This document shows positions 19,128 through 27,412 of a DNA stretch of 64,000 nucleotides, in pieces; position 1 is the stretch's first letter, and each line of letters begins with the position of its first letter. A model generated the notes under the pieces. That model was not told where the DNA came from and did not search any database. It saw only the letters and a program-made list of their open reading frames with translations. The DNA is from Tistrella mobilis KA081020-065 (GTDB lineage Bacteria; Pseudomonadota; Alphaproteobacteria; Tistrellales; Tistrellaceae), in NCBI RefSeq assembly GCF_000264455.2, contig NC_017957.2, forward strand, positions 124,001 through 188,000. The letters are read 5' to 3'. Position numbers and translations under genes: made by a program.

Positions 19128-19397
19128 CCCCACCCCCTCTTAATATCCTGAATCCGGCTCCGGAAAAAGGCGATCCGCGCGAACCTCGTCTGGACGTCAT
19201 ACCCGGGAATGAACATGCATATATTGTGTAATTTAATCCATTGAAATCCTGATAATATTTTTCCCGCGAACCTCCCGGGTTTTTTACGGGAGCTTGAGGT
19301 TCGCGGGCGCGGCGGTGCAGGTCCGCGATCGCCCCGGATGGCCATGGCGACCGGCCAGCCGGCGGACTACAAAACCAGAGGATGGCGGATACAAGCG
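19128..19397 (-). other. Putative CRISPR leader and adjacent inverted repeat region
   Basis: This gap between the last CRISPR repeat and the LysR gene is markedly AT-rich at 19200-19265. That is the expected place and composition for the leader of an array transcribed leftward. The block CGCGAACCTC occurs at 19178-19187 and again inside the hairpin at 19263-19307. No coding region is supported. Confidence 0.5.
19263..19307. repeat. Long inverted repeat with nested inner stem
   Basis: Outer arms CCCGCGAACCTC (19263-19274) and GAGGTTCGCGGG (19296-19307) are perfect 12-bp inverses. The loop can form an alternative inner stem (TCCCG/CGGGA) around a T6 tract. It lies between the LysR stop and the CRISPR leader. 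No T-run follows on either side in the right place, so a simple intrinsic terminator is doubtful. Confidence 0.6.
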
Positions 19398-20315
19398 TCA
19401 ACCCGGCTGGCCGGGCCGGCCGCCGGGGGCGGCCCGTGCGGCGATCAGCTGGTCGATGTTCTCAAGGAAGGTGTGCAGCACCGGCGAGGGATTGTCCGCC
19501 CGATAGCCGGCCGCGATCCCGATCACCGGCGGGTTGCCGGCAAGCGGCCGGCTGACCAGCGATCGCGGCAGCAGGGGCTCCACATAGGCCGGCAGCAGGG
19601 TGACGCCGCCGGTGGAGGCCACCAGCGAAATGCCGGTGGCGATGCCGTCCAGCAGATGCCTGGGCCGGACCACCACCCCGCGATCACGCAGATAGCGGGT
19701 CACGATGTCGCGCAGTACATGGGGCGTGCCGGTATAGCCGATGAACGAGGCCGGGTCGATGTCGCGGACATCGATCGCCGGCCGGGCCGCCAGCGGATGG
19801 TCGCGCGGCAGGATCACCAGGATCGGCTCGTGCGCGATGACCTTGTAGGTGACGTCGGGCTGCGGCTCCACCCGGCAGACGCCGAGATCGATCTCGCCGC
19901 GCTGGATGGCGGCCCCGATCTCGGGCGAGAAGTCGCTCATCACCCGGAAATCGATGTCCTTCAGCTGCCCGCGCAGCAGATGGCTGACATGGGACAGCCA
20001 CTCCACCTCCTGCCCGGTCAGGAAGCCGACCGCGAAACCGGGCTTGGGCGGGCGTGCCGCGCGCCGTGCCGCCGCCACCGCATCCGCCGCCGATTGCAGG
20101 GCCCGCCGGGCATGCTCAAGAAAGGCCTGTCCGGCGGGGGTCAGCTCCACGCCGCGGGCGCTGCGGATGAAGAGCGTGGCGCCGACCTCCTGCTCCAGAT
20201 CCCGCAACTGGCGACTCAAGGACGGCTGGGCGGTGTGCAGGCGCCGTTCGGCGGCCACCGTCAGGCTGCCCTCTTCGGCCACGGCCACGAAATAGCGGAG
20301 GTGACGCAGTTCCAT
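19398..20315 (-). CDS. LysR-family transcriptional regulator
   Basis: A 305-residue LysR-type regulator. The N-terminal winged helix reads MELRHLRYFVAVAEEGSLT, then AAERRLHTAQPSLSRQLRDLE, and the C-terminal half is the periplasmic-binding-like effector domain (VGFLTGQEVEWLSHV; GEIDLGVCRV; VILPRDHPLA). The start ATG at 20315 is the standard LysR start. It is divergent from the SDR gene with a 136-bp shared promoter region, so it most likely controls that gene. Helix residues resemble the CatR/CbbR/HcaR-like group, but the effector is unknown. Confidence 0.9.
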   Translation of the reverse strand: MELRHLRYFVAVAEEGSLTVAAERRLHTAQPSLSRQLRDLEQEVGATLFIRSARGVELTPAGQAFLEHARRALQSAADAVAAARRAARPPKPGFAVGFLTGQEVEWLSHVSHLLRGQLKDIDFRVMSDFSPEIGAAIQRGEIDLGVCRVEPQPDVTYKVIAHEPILVILPRDHPLAARPAIDVRDIDPASFIGYTGTPHVLRDIVTRYLRDRGVVVRPRHLLDGIATGISLVASTGGVTLLPAYVEPLLPRSLVSRPLAGNPPVIGIAAGYRADNPSPVLHTFLENIDQLIAARAAPGGRPGQPG

Positions 20316-20451
20316 GTCATCCCATGCCTATGAAGTATGGCTGGTACATATAACAGGTCGTTCTCCACCAGCAAAGTCGCGGGTATGAAAAGGGAGACGG
20401 AGACCCCATACACCTGCCTGTCGGGCATGACCCGACATCCGGAGGCATAAC

Positions 20452-21222
20452 ATGACCACGACCCGGGCCACGCCCACCATCTCGATCGTCACCGGCGGCA
20501 GCCGCGGCCTTGGCCGCAACACCGCCCTCAGCATCGCCCGCCGCGGCGGCGACGTCATCCTCACCTATCGCAGCCAGCTTGCCGAAGCCGAGGCCGTGCT
20601 GGCCGAGATCCGCGCGCTGGGGCGCCGGGCGGCAACGGTTCAGCTGGACACCGCCGACATCGCCGGCTTCCCCGGTTTCGTCGACCGGATCCGCACCATC
20701 CTGGCCGACTGGGGTCGCGACCGGGTCGATCATCTGGTCAACAATGCCGGCCATGGCGAGATGGTCGCTTTCGCCGAAACCACCGAGGCGCAGTTCGACC
20801 GGATCTTCGACGTCCATGTGAAGGGCGTCTTCTTCCTGACCCAGGCCCTGCTGCCTCTGATCGCCGATGGCGGCAGGATCGTGAATTTCTCGTCCGGCCT
20901 GACGCGGGTCTCCTTTCCGGGCTTCGCCGCCTATTCGGCGGCCAAGGGCGCGGTGGAAATCCTGACCGTCTATCTGGCGAAGGAACTGGGCCATCGCGGC
21001 ATCACCGCCAACACCATCGCCCCCGGCGCCATCGAGACCGACTTCCTGGGCGGTGCGGTGCGCGACACCCCGGCCTATAACGAGGCCTTCGCCGGGATGA
21101 CCGCGCTCGGCCGCGTGGGTGTGCCCGACGATATCGGCCCGGCGGTGGCGAGCCTGCTCGGCCCCGACAACCGCTGGGTCAATGCCCAGCGCATCGAAGT
21201 TTCGGGCGGTCAGACCATCTGA
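20452..21222 (+). CDS. Short-chain dehydrogenase/reductase (SDR)
   Basis: A 256-residue classical SDR oxidoreductase using NAD(P)H. The cofactor motif TGGSRGLG is at residues 14-21, NNAG at about 97-100, and the catalytic Ser region (VNFSSG) leads to Y161-SAA-K165 (YSAAK). An Arg after the glycine motif favours NADPH. The end has the typical VNAQRIEVSGGQ. It is divergent from the LysR gene, and its stop directly abuts the stop of the convergent hydrolase gene (21222/21223). Substrate unknown. Confidence 0.9.
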   Translation: MTTTRATPTISIVTGGSRGLGRNTALSIARRGGDVILTYRSQLAEAEAVLAEIRALGRRAATVQLDTADIAGFPGFVDRIRTILADWGRDRVDHLVNNAGHGEMVAFAETTEAQFDRIFDVHVKGVFFLTQALLPLIADGGRIVNFSSGLTRVSFPGFAAYSAAKGAVEILTVYLAKELGHRGITANTIAPGAIETDFLGGAVRDTPAYNEAFAGMTALGRVGVPDDIGPAVASLLGPDNRWVNAQRIEVSGGQTI

Positions 21223-22146
21223 TCAGCCCTCGCCGATCACGGCCACCCGGTGGATCGCCGCCACCACGCGGCCGTATACCCAGGGCGGCAGGTCATGGCC
21301 CAGCCCCTCGATTTCGAGCAGAATGGCCCCCGGGATCGCCGCCGCGGTGTCGTGGCCGGCCGCGGGCGGGATCAGCGGGTCGTCGGTGCTGTGAACGACC
21401 AGGCTGGGCGCGGTGATCCCGGCAAGCCGGCTGCGGCGGTCGCCGGCGGCGATCATCGCGGCCAGCTGACGCGCGGTGCCGCCGGGGGCGCGGCCGCGGC
21501 GAAGCTCGTCCAGCATCAGGGCGCGATGGGTGGCCGGATCGAAAGGCTGCCCCGTGCCGGCGATGCGGCGGGCGAAGGCCAGGCCATGGGCCAGGAAGCC
21601 CTCGGGATCGATGGCGGGATCCGGCGCCGGGCCGAGCAGCAGGCCCAGAACATCCGGCGCCGGTCCGGCGACGGTCGGATTGCCGGTGCCCGACATGATC
21701 GAGGTGAGCGAGCGCACCCGATGCCCGTATTCGCTCGCCAGGATCTGCGCGATCATGCCGCCCATCGACCGGCCGACGACATGCGCCCGCCCGATACCCA
21801 ACGCATCCAGCAGCCCCACGGCATCATTCGCCATATCCTCAAGGGTATAGGGCAGATCCGGCCGCTGCCCGGCCCCGAGCGCCCGGATCAGCGCGCCCAT
21901 GTCCGGCGGCGGGTAGTGGTCGAGATGGGAGGAACAGCCGGTATCGCGGTTGTCGAAGCGGATCACCCGCCAGCCGCGCGCCGCCAGCGCCCGGCAGAAC
22001 GGCACCGTCCAGCGGATCATCTGCGTGCCCAGCCCGGCGATCAGCAGGATCGCCGGATGGTCCGGATCGCCGAAGCTCTCCCAGGCGATATCGACCGCGC
22101 CGATCCGCGCGATCGCTTCCACCCGTGTCTCGTGATGACCGGCCAT
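21223..22146 (-). CDS. Alpha/beta hydrolase
   Basis: A 307-residue alpha/beta hydrolase. The nucleophile elbow GRSMGG lies near residue 125, after LLIAGLGTQMIRW (oxyanion region) and FDNRDTGCSSHLD. The acid is in VVHSTDDPLIPP and the catalytic His in IEGLGHDLPP near the C-terminus. The FDNRDTG.S motif is shared with esterases and carbon-carbon hydrolases near fatty-acid or polyketide genes. The gene is divergent from the VOC/acyl-CoA dehydrogenase operon and shares with it a 241-bp region containing a perfect palindrome, so a lipid or alicyclic acid pathway is plausible. Confidence 0.87.
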   Translation of the reverse strand: MAGHHETRVEAIARIGAVDIAWESFGDPDHPAILLIAGLGTQMIRWTVPFCRALAARGWRVIRFDNRDTGCSSHLDHYPPPDMGALIRALGAGQRPDLPYTLEDMANDAVGLLDALGIGRAHVVGRSMGGMIAQILASEYGHRVRSLTSIMSGTGNPTVAGPAPDVLGLLLGPAPDPAIDPEGFLAHGLAFARRIAGTGQPFDPATHRALMLDELRRGRAPGGTARQLAAMIAAGDRRSRLAGITAPSLVVHSTDDPLIPPAAGHDTAAAIPGAILLEIEGLGHDLPPWVYGRVVAAIHRVAVIGEG

Positions 22147-22216
22147 GATCCTGCTCCGCCGTGACGCATGTCCTGCACCGGCGGATGTCTAGCCGGGGGC
22201 GGCTGTGCTGTCAATA

Positions 22217-22228
22217 TTACCCGGGTAA
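22217..22228. promoter_or_regulatory. Palindromic operator between hydrolase and acyl-CoA dehydrogenase operon
   Basis: TTACCCGGGTAA is a perfect 12-bp palindrome in the AT-richest part of a 241-bp divergent intergenic region. TetR-family acyl-CoA regulators often use such sites. No regulator gene is adjacent, so the binding protein is unknown. Confidence 0.4.
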
Positions 22229-22387
22229 AATTCTGTGACGCCCGACCCCCGTATCAAACCGCCGGGCGAAGATCACCTCACCTCCCGTCTTGGCTCGCGG
22301 CCCGAAACCATGGATGATCGTCAGTCGAGGGATGTCGCCCGACCGCTGGTCGCAAGATGAGAACGTCCCCAGGGAGGATTTCGAACA

Positions 22388-23218
22388 ATGTTTCACCGAT
22401 TGCGGCAGATCTGCCTGGTGGCGCAGGATCTGGATCCGGTGGTGGCGGAGCTTTGCGACGTCTTCGATGTTGCGGTCTGCCACAGGGATCCCGAGGTCGG
22501 GATGTTCGGGCTGCACAACGCGCTGATGCCGGTCGGCCACGGCTTCATCGAGGTGGTGGCGCCGCTGGCACCGGGCAAGGCAGCGGCGGCCGAGCGGCAT
22601 CTGGAGCGGCGCGGCGGCGATGGCGGCTATATGGTCATCACCGATACCGACGACCTGACGCGCTGGGAACCGCATCTGGCGGCGACGGGCGTGCGCATCG
22701 CAGCACCGCTGGAAATGGGCGCTTATCGCGGCTTGCAGCTGCATCCGCGCGACACCGGCGGCGCGCTGCTGGAGATCAACACCACCCGCGGCAATACGGG
22801 CCCCGACGGTACCGCGATCGACGACCCCTATGGCCCGGCCGGGCCCGACTGGCGGGCGCATCTGCGGACCGGCACCGTCACCGGCATCACCGGCGCCCGG
22901 TTGCAGACCGCCGATCCCGAACGGCTGGGCCGGCGCTGGGCGGAGATTCTGCGCCGCGACCTCAGATCCGACAGCGATGGGCCCGACAGCGATGGGCCCG
23001 ACAGCGATGGACCCGGCGGCGGTAGCTTCGTCCTCGACCTCGACAATGCCCGGATCCGCTTCGAGCCCGACCGCGACGGCCGCGGCGAGGGGCTGGGCGG
23101 GGTGGATCTGGCGGTGGTCGATGCCGACGGCCTGCGCCGGCGGGCCGCCGCGCGCGGCCTGCCGGTCGCGGGCGATCATGTCGTGATCGGCGGCCTGCGC
23201 TTCCATATCGGGGGCTGA
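22388..23218 (+). CDS. VOC/glyoxalase-like domain protein
   Basis: A 276-residue protein of the vicinal-oxygen-chelate fold, with a Glyoxalase_3-type N-terminal half (FHRLRQICLVAQDLDPVVAELCDVF; LPVGHGFIEVVAPLAPG-like strand; LLEINTTRG) and a weaker second half. GGGAGG lies about nine bases before ATG 22388. Residues about 195-209 are a DSDGP triplet repeat from a 15-bp tandem repeat, placed in the linker between the two halves. It is first in an operon with two acyl-CoA dehydrogenases. A role as epimerase/dioxygenase-like enzyme or accessory protein in that pathway is possible. Confidence 0.75.
   Translation: MFHRLRQICLVAQDLDPVVAELCDVFDVAVCHRDPEVGMFGLHNALMPVGHGFIEVVAPLAPGKAAAAERHLERRGGDGGYMVITDTDDLTRWEPHLAATGVRIAAPLEMGAYRGLQLHPRDTGGALLEINTTRGNTGPDGTAIDDPYGPAGPDWRAHLRTGTVTGITGARLQTADPERLGRRWAEILRRDLRSDSDGPDSDGPDSDGPGGGSFVLDLDNARIRFEPDRDGRGEGLGGVDLAVVDADGLRRRAAARGLPVAGDHVVIGGLRFHIGG
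22970..23014 (+). repeat. 15-bp tandem repeat inside the VOC gene
   Basis: Three in-frame copies of GACAGCGATGGGCCC (the last with one change) encode DSDGP three times in the linker between the two VOC halves. Confidence 0.9.
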
Positions 23219-23266
23219 GGCCCCCTCCCCCTTCTCTGTTCCTCTGCTCCCCCGGAAAGTCCGACC

Positions 23267-24451
23267 ATGGATCTGAACTATACCGCCGAGCAGGACATGC
23301 TCCGTGACAGCGTGACGCGCGTGATGCGCGACGCCGGTTCCTTCGCCGATCGTCAGAAACGGGTCGCCCTGGCCTGGCAGGCAGGCGCCGGTGCCGCCGA
23401 GGCCCGCGCCGCCCAGGCAGGGCCCTTCTGGCAGCGTTTCGCCGAACTGGGCTGGCTGGCGGTGCCCTTTGCCGAGGCCGATGGCGGCATCGGCGGCGGT
23501 GCAGTCGATTTCGGCATCGTGATGGAAGGGATCGGCCGGGCGCTGGCGATCGAGCCCTTGCTGCCCACCGTGCTGGCGGCACGGCTGGTGGCGGCAACGG
23601 GCGATCCGGCGCAGAAATCCGCCTGGCTCGCCCCGGTGCTCGACGGCCGACGGCGCCTGGCCTTCGCCTTCGCCGAGCGCCAGGCCCGCTATGACCTGAC
23701 CGATTGCGCCACCACCGCCCGGCAGGCGGATGGCGACTGGGTTCTGGACGGGCGCAAGGCGGTGGTGATCGGCGGCCATGCCGCCGACGGCTTCGTGGTG
23801 GTCGCCCGCACCGCCGGAGCGCGCACCGATGCGGACGGGTTGTCGCTGTTCCTGGTGGCAGCCGATGCGCCGGGCGTGGAGGTGATCGCTTATCGCACCA
23901 ACGACGCCACGGGCGCGGCCGATCTGGTGCTGACCGGGGCGGTCCTTCCCGCAGATGCCCTGCTGGGCACGGCGGGTGCCGCCGCCGGCCCGATCGAGGC
24001 CACGGTCGATTTCGCCATCGCGGCGGTCGCGGCCGAGGCGGTGGGTGCGATGACGGCGCTCTGCGAGCAGACGCTCGACTACCTCAAGACCCGTAAACAG
24101 TTCGGCCGGCCGCTGGGCGACAACCAGGTTCTGCAGCACCGCATGGTCGACATGGTGATCGCGACCGAAGAGGCGCGCTCGGCCGCCCTTCACGGCGCGC
24201 TGATGGCGGAAGATCCCGACCCGGCGGCCCGGTCGCGGGCGCTGTCGCTGACCAAGATCGAAATCGGCCGCACGGCAACGAAGGTGGGCCAGGAGGCGGT
24301 GCAGCTGCACGGCGCCATGGGGGTCACCGCGGAACTGGCGATCGGCCATTATTTCAAGCGCCTGACAGCGATCGCCGCCAGTTTCGGCGATGCCGACTGG
24401 CATATCCGGCGCATCGCCCGCATCGACGCCGCCGCCCGATCTGCCGCCTGA
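23267..24451 (+). CDS. Acyl-CoA dehydrogenase, small-subunit type
   Basis: A 394-residue FAD-dependent acyl-CoA dehydrogenase. N-terminal helices (MDLNYTAEQDMLRDSVTRVMRD), a middle FAD domain and the C-terminal segment LKTRKQFGRPLGDNQVLQHRMVDM and VQLHGAMGVTAELAIGHYFKRL are all visible. It lacks an obvious catalytic Glu in the last segment, and together with the next gene resembles pimeloyl-CoA/steroid-type alpha2beta2 dehydrogenases in which one subunit carries the base. It is 48 bp past the VOC gene and 31 bp before the larger partner. Oxidation of a branched or cyclic acyl-CoA is likely. Confidence 0.87.
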   Translation: MDLNYTAEQDMLRDSVTRVMRDAGSFADRQKRVALAWQAGAGAAEARAAQAGPFWQRFAELGWLAVPFAEADGGIGGGAVDFGIVMEGIGRALAIEPLLPTVLAARLVAATGDPAQKSAWLAPVLDGRRRLAFAFAERQARYDLTDCATTARQADGDWVLDGRKAVVIGGHAADGFVVVARTAGARTDADGLSLFLVAADAPGVEVIAYRTNDATGAADLVLTGAVLPADALLGTAGAAAGPIEATVDFAIAAVAAEAVGAMTALCEQTLDYLKTRKQFGRPLGDNQVLQHRMVDMVIATEEARSAALHGALMAEDPDPAARSRALSLTKIEIGRTATKVGQEAVQLHGAMGVTAELAIGHYFKRLTAIAASFGDADWHIRRIARIDAAARSAA

Positions 24452-24482
24452 CCCGGCCCGCCGCCCGAACCGGAGACGCCCC

Positions 24483-25682
24483 ATGGACATCAAGCTTTCG
24501 CCCGAAGATCAGGCCTTCGCCGACGAGGTGCGCCGCTTCATCCGCGACAATCTGCCGGCGGATATCGCCGACAAGGTGCGCCGCGACATCCATCTCGCCA
24601 AAGACGATTACATGCGCTGGCAGCAGATTCTGGGCCGCAAGGGCTGGCATGTGATGACCTGGCCCGAGGCCCATGGCGGGCCGGGCTGGACCATCACCCG
24701 GCGCTATCTGTTCGAGGTGATCTCGGCCGAGATGGACTGCCCGCTGATCCAGCCCTTCGGGCCGCGCATGGCCGGGCCGGTGATCTTCACCTTCGGCAAT
24801 GACGACCAGCGCGCCCGCTTCCTGCCCGGCATCCGCGACAGCACGGTGTGGTGGTGCCAGGGCTATTCCGAACCCCAATCGGGATCGGATCTCGCCTCGC
24901 TGGCGACGCGGGCCGAGGATCGGGGCGACCATTATCTCGTCAACGGCCAGAAGATCTGGACCACCTATGCCCATTACGCCGACTGGATGTTCTGCCTGGT
25001 CCGCACCTCGAAGGAAGACCGGCCGCAGAAGGGCATTTCCTTTCTGCTGATCGACATGACCACCCCCGGCATCACGGTGCAGCCGATCCCGATGCTGGAG
25101 GGCACCCATTCCTTCAACACCGTGTTCTTCGAAGACGTGAAGGTGCCGAAAGAGAACCTGATCGGCGTCGAGGGCAAGGGCTGGACCTATGCCAAATTCC
25201 TGCTGGAGCATGAGCGGGTCGACAATGCCGCGATCGGCGTCACCAAGGCGGCGCTGCGCCGGGTGAAAGAGATCGCCGCCGCCGAGCCCGGCGAGGGCGG
25301 CCGGCCGCTGATCGAAGACCCGCTGTTCCACGCCCGGCTGACCGCGGTGGAAGCACAGCTGATGTCGCTGGAACTGGCGGCGCTGCGCACGCTGTCGGCC
25401 GTGGCGTCCGGCGGCTCACCCGGCCCCGCCTCGTCGCTGCTCAAGATCCGCGGCACCGAGATTGCCCAGCGGATCAGCGAGCTGGGCTCGGAAGCGGTCG
25501 GCTGGTATGCCCTGCCCTGGCAGCCGGAGGTGCTCGACGGCAGCTCCAACGAGGAACCGATCGGGCCGGCGCATGCGGGGCCGGCCGCCAATGCCTATCT
25601 GTGGCGGCGCTGCATGTCGATCTATGGCGGCAGCAACGAGATCCAGCGCAACATCATCGCCAAGCAGATGCTCGGGCTCTGA
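24483..25682 (+). CDS. Acyl-CoA dehydrogenase, large-subunit type
   Basis: A 399-residue acyl-CoA dehydrogenase starting at ATG 24483 with GGAG upstream. Family marks include WCQGYSEPQSGSDLASL (FAD/substrate loop), KIWTTYAHYADWMFCLVRT and SIYGGSNEIQRNIIAKQMLGL. The insert around WYALPWQPEVLDGSSNEEPIGP is typical of the pimeloyl-CoA dehydrogenase large-subunit type. It is the third gene of the operon and probably forms a heterotetramer with the preceding protein. An in-frame extension to 24390 overlaps the previous gene and is rejected. Confidence 0.88.
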   Translation: MDIKLSPEDQAFADEVRRFIRDNLPADIADKVRRDIHLAKDDYMRWQQILGRKGWHVMTWPEAHGGPGWTITRRYLFEVISAEMDCPLIQPFGPRMAGPVIFTFGNDDQRARFLPGIRDSTVWWCQGYSEPQSGSDLASLATRAEDRGDHYLVNGQKIWTTYAHYADWMFCLVRTSKEDRPQKGISFLLIDMTTPGITVQPIPMLEGTHSFNTVFFEDVKVPKENLIGVEGKGWTYAKFLLEHERVDNAAIGVTKAALRRVKEIAAAEPGEGGRPLIEDPLFHARLTAVEAQLMSLELAALRTLSAVASGGSPGPASSLLKIRGTEIAQRISELGSEAVGWYALPWQPEVLDGSSNEEPIGPAHAGPAANAYLWRRCMSIYGGSNEIQRNIIAKQMLGL

Positions 25683-25721
25683 CGGCACCGGAGGCGCAGG
25701 CGGGTGGTCCCATCAAGCGAG

Positions 25722-25772
25722 ACCCGACCTCAGGCCAGGCCCGACCTCAGGCCAGGCCCGACCTCAGGCCAG
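25722..25772. repeat. 17-bp tandem repeat at the 3' end of the parB-like gene
   Basis: Three copies of a 17-bp unit (GCCCGACCTCAGGCCAG, first copy with one change) at 25722-25738, 25739-25755 and 25756-25772. The last unit contains the stop codon of the small partition gene. It sits in the 81-bp gap between two convergent genes. Confidence 0.85.
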
Positions 25773-26210
25773 ACTCTTCGGGTCCACCTTGCCTTCCTTC
25801 AGCAGCAGCTCCAGCGCCGCGACCGCGCGTTCGAAGGTGCGGGTCTTGGTCCATTCCCGCTCGGCGGCGATCTGGTCGAGCAGGGCCGCCGTGCGGGCAT
25901 TGACGCGCAGGCTGACCGCCACCGTCGGCGGCCCGGGCGGGCGGCCGCGCGGGCGCGGGGCATAGTCGTCGGCGACGGTGCGCGGATCGGTCGGACGCAG
26001 ATCGGTCGGGCGCGGATCGGAGACATCCCGCGGATCGCGGCTGCGGAAGCCGGATTGTTCGGCCAGGGGCCGCACCAGTTCGCGGGTCAGACGCGGATCG
26101 TCGGCATGGCGCCGGCCGGGACGGAAATCGCTCAGATCGCCCAGCGGATCGGAGACCGCATCCTCGGCGGCCTCGGCCCCGAACAGGCTCGGACGCTTGC
26201 GCTCGCTCAT
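25764..26210 (-). CDS. Small partition protein (ParB-like, C-terminal ribbon-helix-helix)
   Basis: A 148-residue protein coupled to parA by a 4-bp ATGA overlap. The first 90 residues are polar and probably disordered, rich in D/R/P with RPTD repeats. The C-terminal part (VAVSLRVNARTAALLDQIAAE, then REWTKTRTFERAVAALELLL) looks like a ribbon-helix-helix DNA-binding fold. This is the usual layout for the centromere-binding partner of a short ParA (type Ib). It probably binds the 31-bp repeats upstream of repA and the copy upstream of parA. The identification rests on context and fold impression, not on a diagnostic motif. Confidence 0.65.
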   Translation of the reverse strand: MSERKRPSLFGAEAAEDAVSDPLGDLSDFRPGRRHADDPRLTRELVRPLAEQSGFRSRDPRDVSDPRPTDLRPTDPRTVADDYAPRPRGRPPGPPTVAVSLRVNARTAALLDQIAAEREWTKTRTFERAVAALELLLKEGKVDPKSLA

Positions 26211-26914
26211 GCCCCCTGCCCTCCTGCAACGGCCGCCGCCTGCGCCTCGGCCTCGTTTTCACGCAACAGCTGGATGACCGCGGCGGCATAGGCGCGGGCA
26301 TTCTCGATCGCCTTGTCGACGCCGGCCACCTCCTTGCGGTCCAGCGCTTCCAGAGTGCCGCCATAGGCGAGGAAGGCGTCGAAGGCGCCCCGTTCGATCA
26401 GCTCCACCGGCAGGATCTTCACCCCCGCCGCCTCCAGATCCTCGACGATGGCGCGCAGCGCCCGCGAGCGGATCGCGGCGCTGGTGCGGGTCAACAGCAC
26501 GCTGTGCGGGATGCGCCGACGGAAGGCCTTTTCCTGGCGTTTCACCAGCTGGATCGCCCGCACCGCCTGCTTCCCGTCCAGCTGCTTGGCCTGCAAGGGG
26601 ATCAGCACGAGATCCGCCCGGCCGATCGCATAGGCGACCACGGTCGAGGCCGTGCCTTCCAGATCGACCAGCACGAAGGCATGGGTCTCGGCCGCGGCAT
26701 CGATGGTCTCGACGATGTTGTGCTCGCCGATATCGCCCAGCACGGTCAGGTTGTCGGGCTTGCCCGGCAGGGCCGCCCAGTCGGTGATCGGGTGGTTCGG
26801 ATCGGCATCGATCACCGCCACTTTGGTGCGCGCCGCAAGCTCCGTGCCCAGGACCAGCGCCGAGGTGGTCTTGCCCGCCCCGCCCTTCGGATTCGCGAAT
26901 GCGATGATCGCCAT
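26207..26914 (-). CDS. parA: ParA-family partition ATPase (short, type Ib/VirC1-like)
   Basis: A 235-residue Walker-type ATPase for plasmid partition. The deviant Walker A KGGAGKTT is at residues 10-17 with the signature lysine K10; VIDADPNHPITDW follows, and FVLVDLEGTAS is the Walker B-like strand. It has no N-terminal DNA-binding domain, as in short ParA proteins. ATG 26914 follows GGAGGGGAG. The longer in-frame extension to 27061 has no family similarity. It is translated together with the small RHH protein. A variant of the 31-bp dispersed repeat lies about 157 bp upstream, consistent with autoregulation. Confidence 0.92.
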   Translation of the reverse strand: MAIIAFANPKGGAGKTTSALVLGTELAARTKVAVIDADPNHPITDWAALPGKPDNLTVLGDIGEHNIVETIDAAAETHAFVLVDLEGTASTVVAYAIGRADLVLIPLQAKQLDGKQAVRAIQLVKRQEKAFRRRIPHSVLLTRTSAAIRSRALRAIVEDLEAAGVKILPVELIERGAFDAFLAYGGTLEALDRKEVAGVDKAIENARAYAAAVIQLLRENEAEAQAAAVAGGQGA

Positions 26915-27070
26915 GGGAAACTCCCCTCCGGCCCGCCGGGGCCGCCTGTTCCAGCCGCAAAAGATCCGCTGCAAAAGACCGGCCGGCGCCAGCCCGGCCG
27001 ATCCCGTTGCCGCATCATAGCGCGCCGGGCGGCTGGAACAAGCGGGAACCAGCTTCCGCAAGATGTTTCC

Positions 27071-27102
27071 TGATTGATCTGGTTTTTTCTGGCTGAAAAT
27101 AG
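27071..27102 (+). repeat. Variant copy of the 31-bp dispersed repeat upstream of parA
   Basis: This copy reads TGATTGATCTGG, then a T6 tract, then TCTGGCTGAAAATAG. It aligns end to end with the nine repeats at 30220-32014 (GATTGCGC...TCTGGCAGGAAATAG). It lies between parA and the toxin gene, where a par operator/centromere would be expected. Confidence 0.7.
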
Positions 27103-27115
27103 AAGCGTATGGGTT

Positions 27116-27394
27116 CTATCTGTTTTCCCGCACATGTCGAACGCGCAGGATCACGACCATGCCGACGACGACCTCGTAGCGGACTTCCCACCATCTGACA
27201 ATGATACGCCGCACGTCACGCTGACCGAAGCCGGCAAGGCGTGCTCCGATGTGCGAAAACTGGCCGAGACGTTCCGTCGCTTCAATCATCGCCAATGCGA
27301 TGGCTTGCGCTGCGGTCGGATTCCGGACGACAAGAAGCTCCGACAGCCTCTCAAGATCACTTGCTGCTCGTGCTGTCCAGAGAATGTCCGCCAT
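27116..27394 (-). CDS. RelE/ParE-family toxin
   Basis: A 92-residue toxin. It begins ILWTARAASDLERLSELL, as ParE/RelE toxins do, then has AMIEATERLGQFSHIGARLAGFGQRDVRRI and ends VVVGMVVILRVRHVREN, matching the YRI...I.I..I.H.R strand pattern. It acts on gyrase or on translating ribosomes; the basic and aromatic C-terminus favours the ParE group. It starts 18 bp after the antitoxin stop. Location next to parA suggests a plasmid-stabilising role. Confidence 0.88.
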   Translation of the reverse strand: MADILWTARAASDLERLSELLVVRNPTAAQAIALAMIEATERLGQFSHIGARLAGFGQRDVRRIIVRWWEVRYEVVVGMVVILRVRHVRENR

Positions 27395-27412
27395 GCGGCC
27401 GCCGATATGATA

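Noticed and set aside
19263-19307. Intrinsic terminator for the LysR gene
   Set aside because: Read in the direction of the LysR transcript the stem is followed by an A-run, not a T-run.
19033-19401. 122-codon frame covering CRISPR repeats and leader
   Set aside because: Its protein merely translates CRISPR repeats and AT-rich leader DNA.
22217-24493. 758-codon minus-strand frame opposite the VOC and acyl-CoA dehydrogenase genes
   Set aside because: The plus strand carries complete, well-conserved enzymes here; the antisense product has no recognisable domain.
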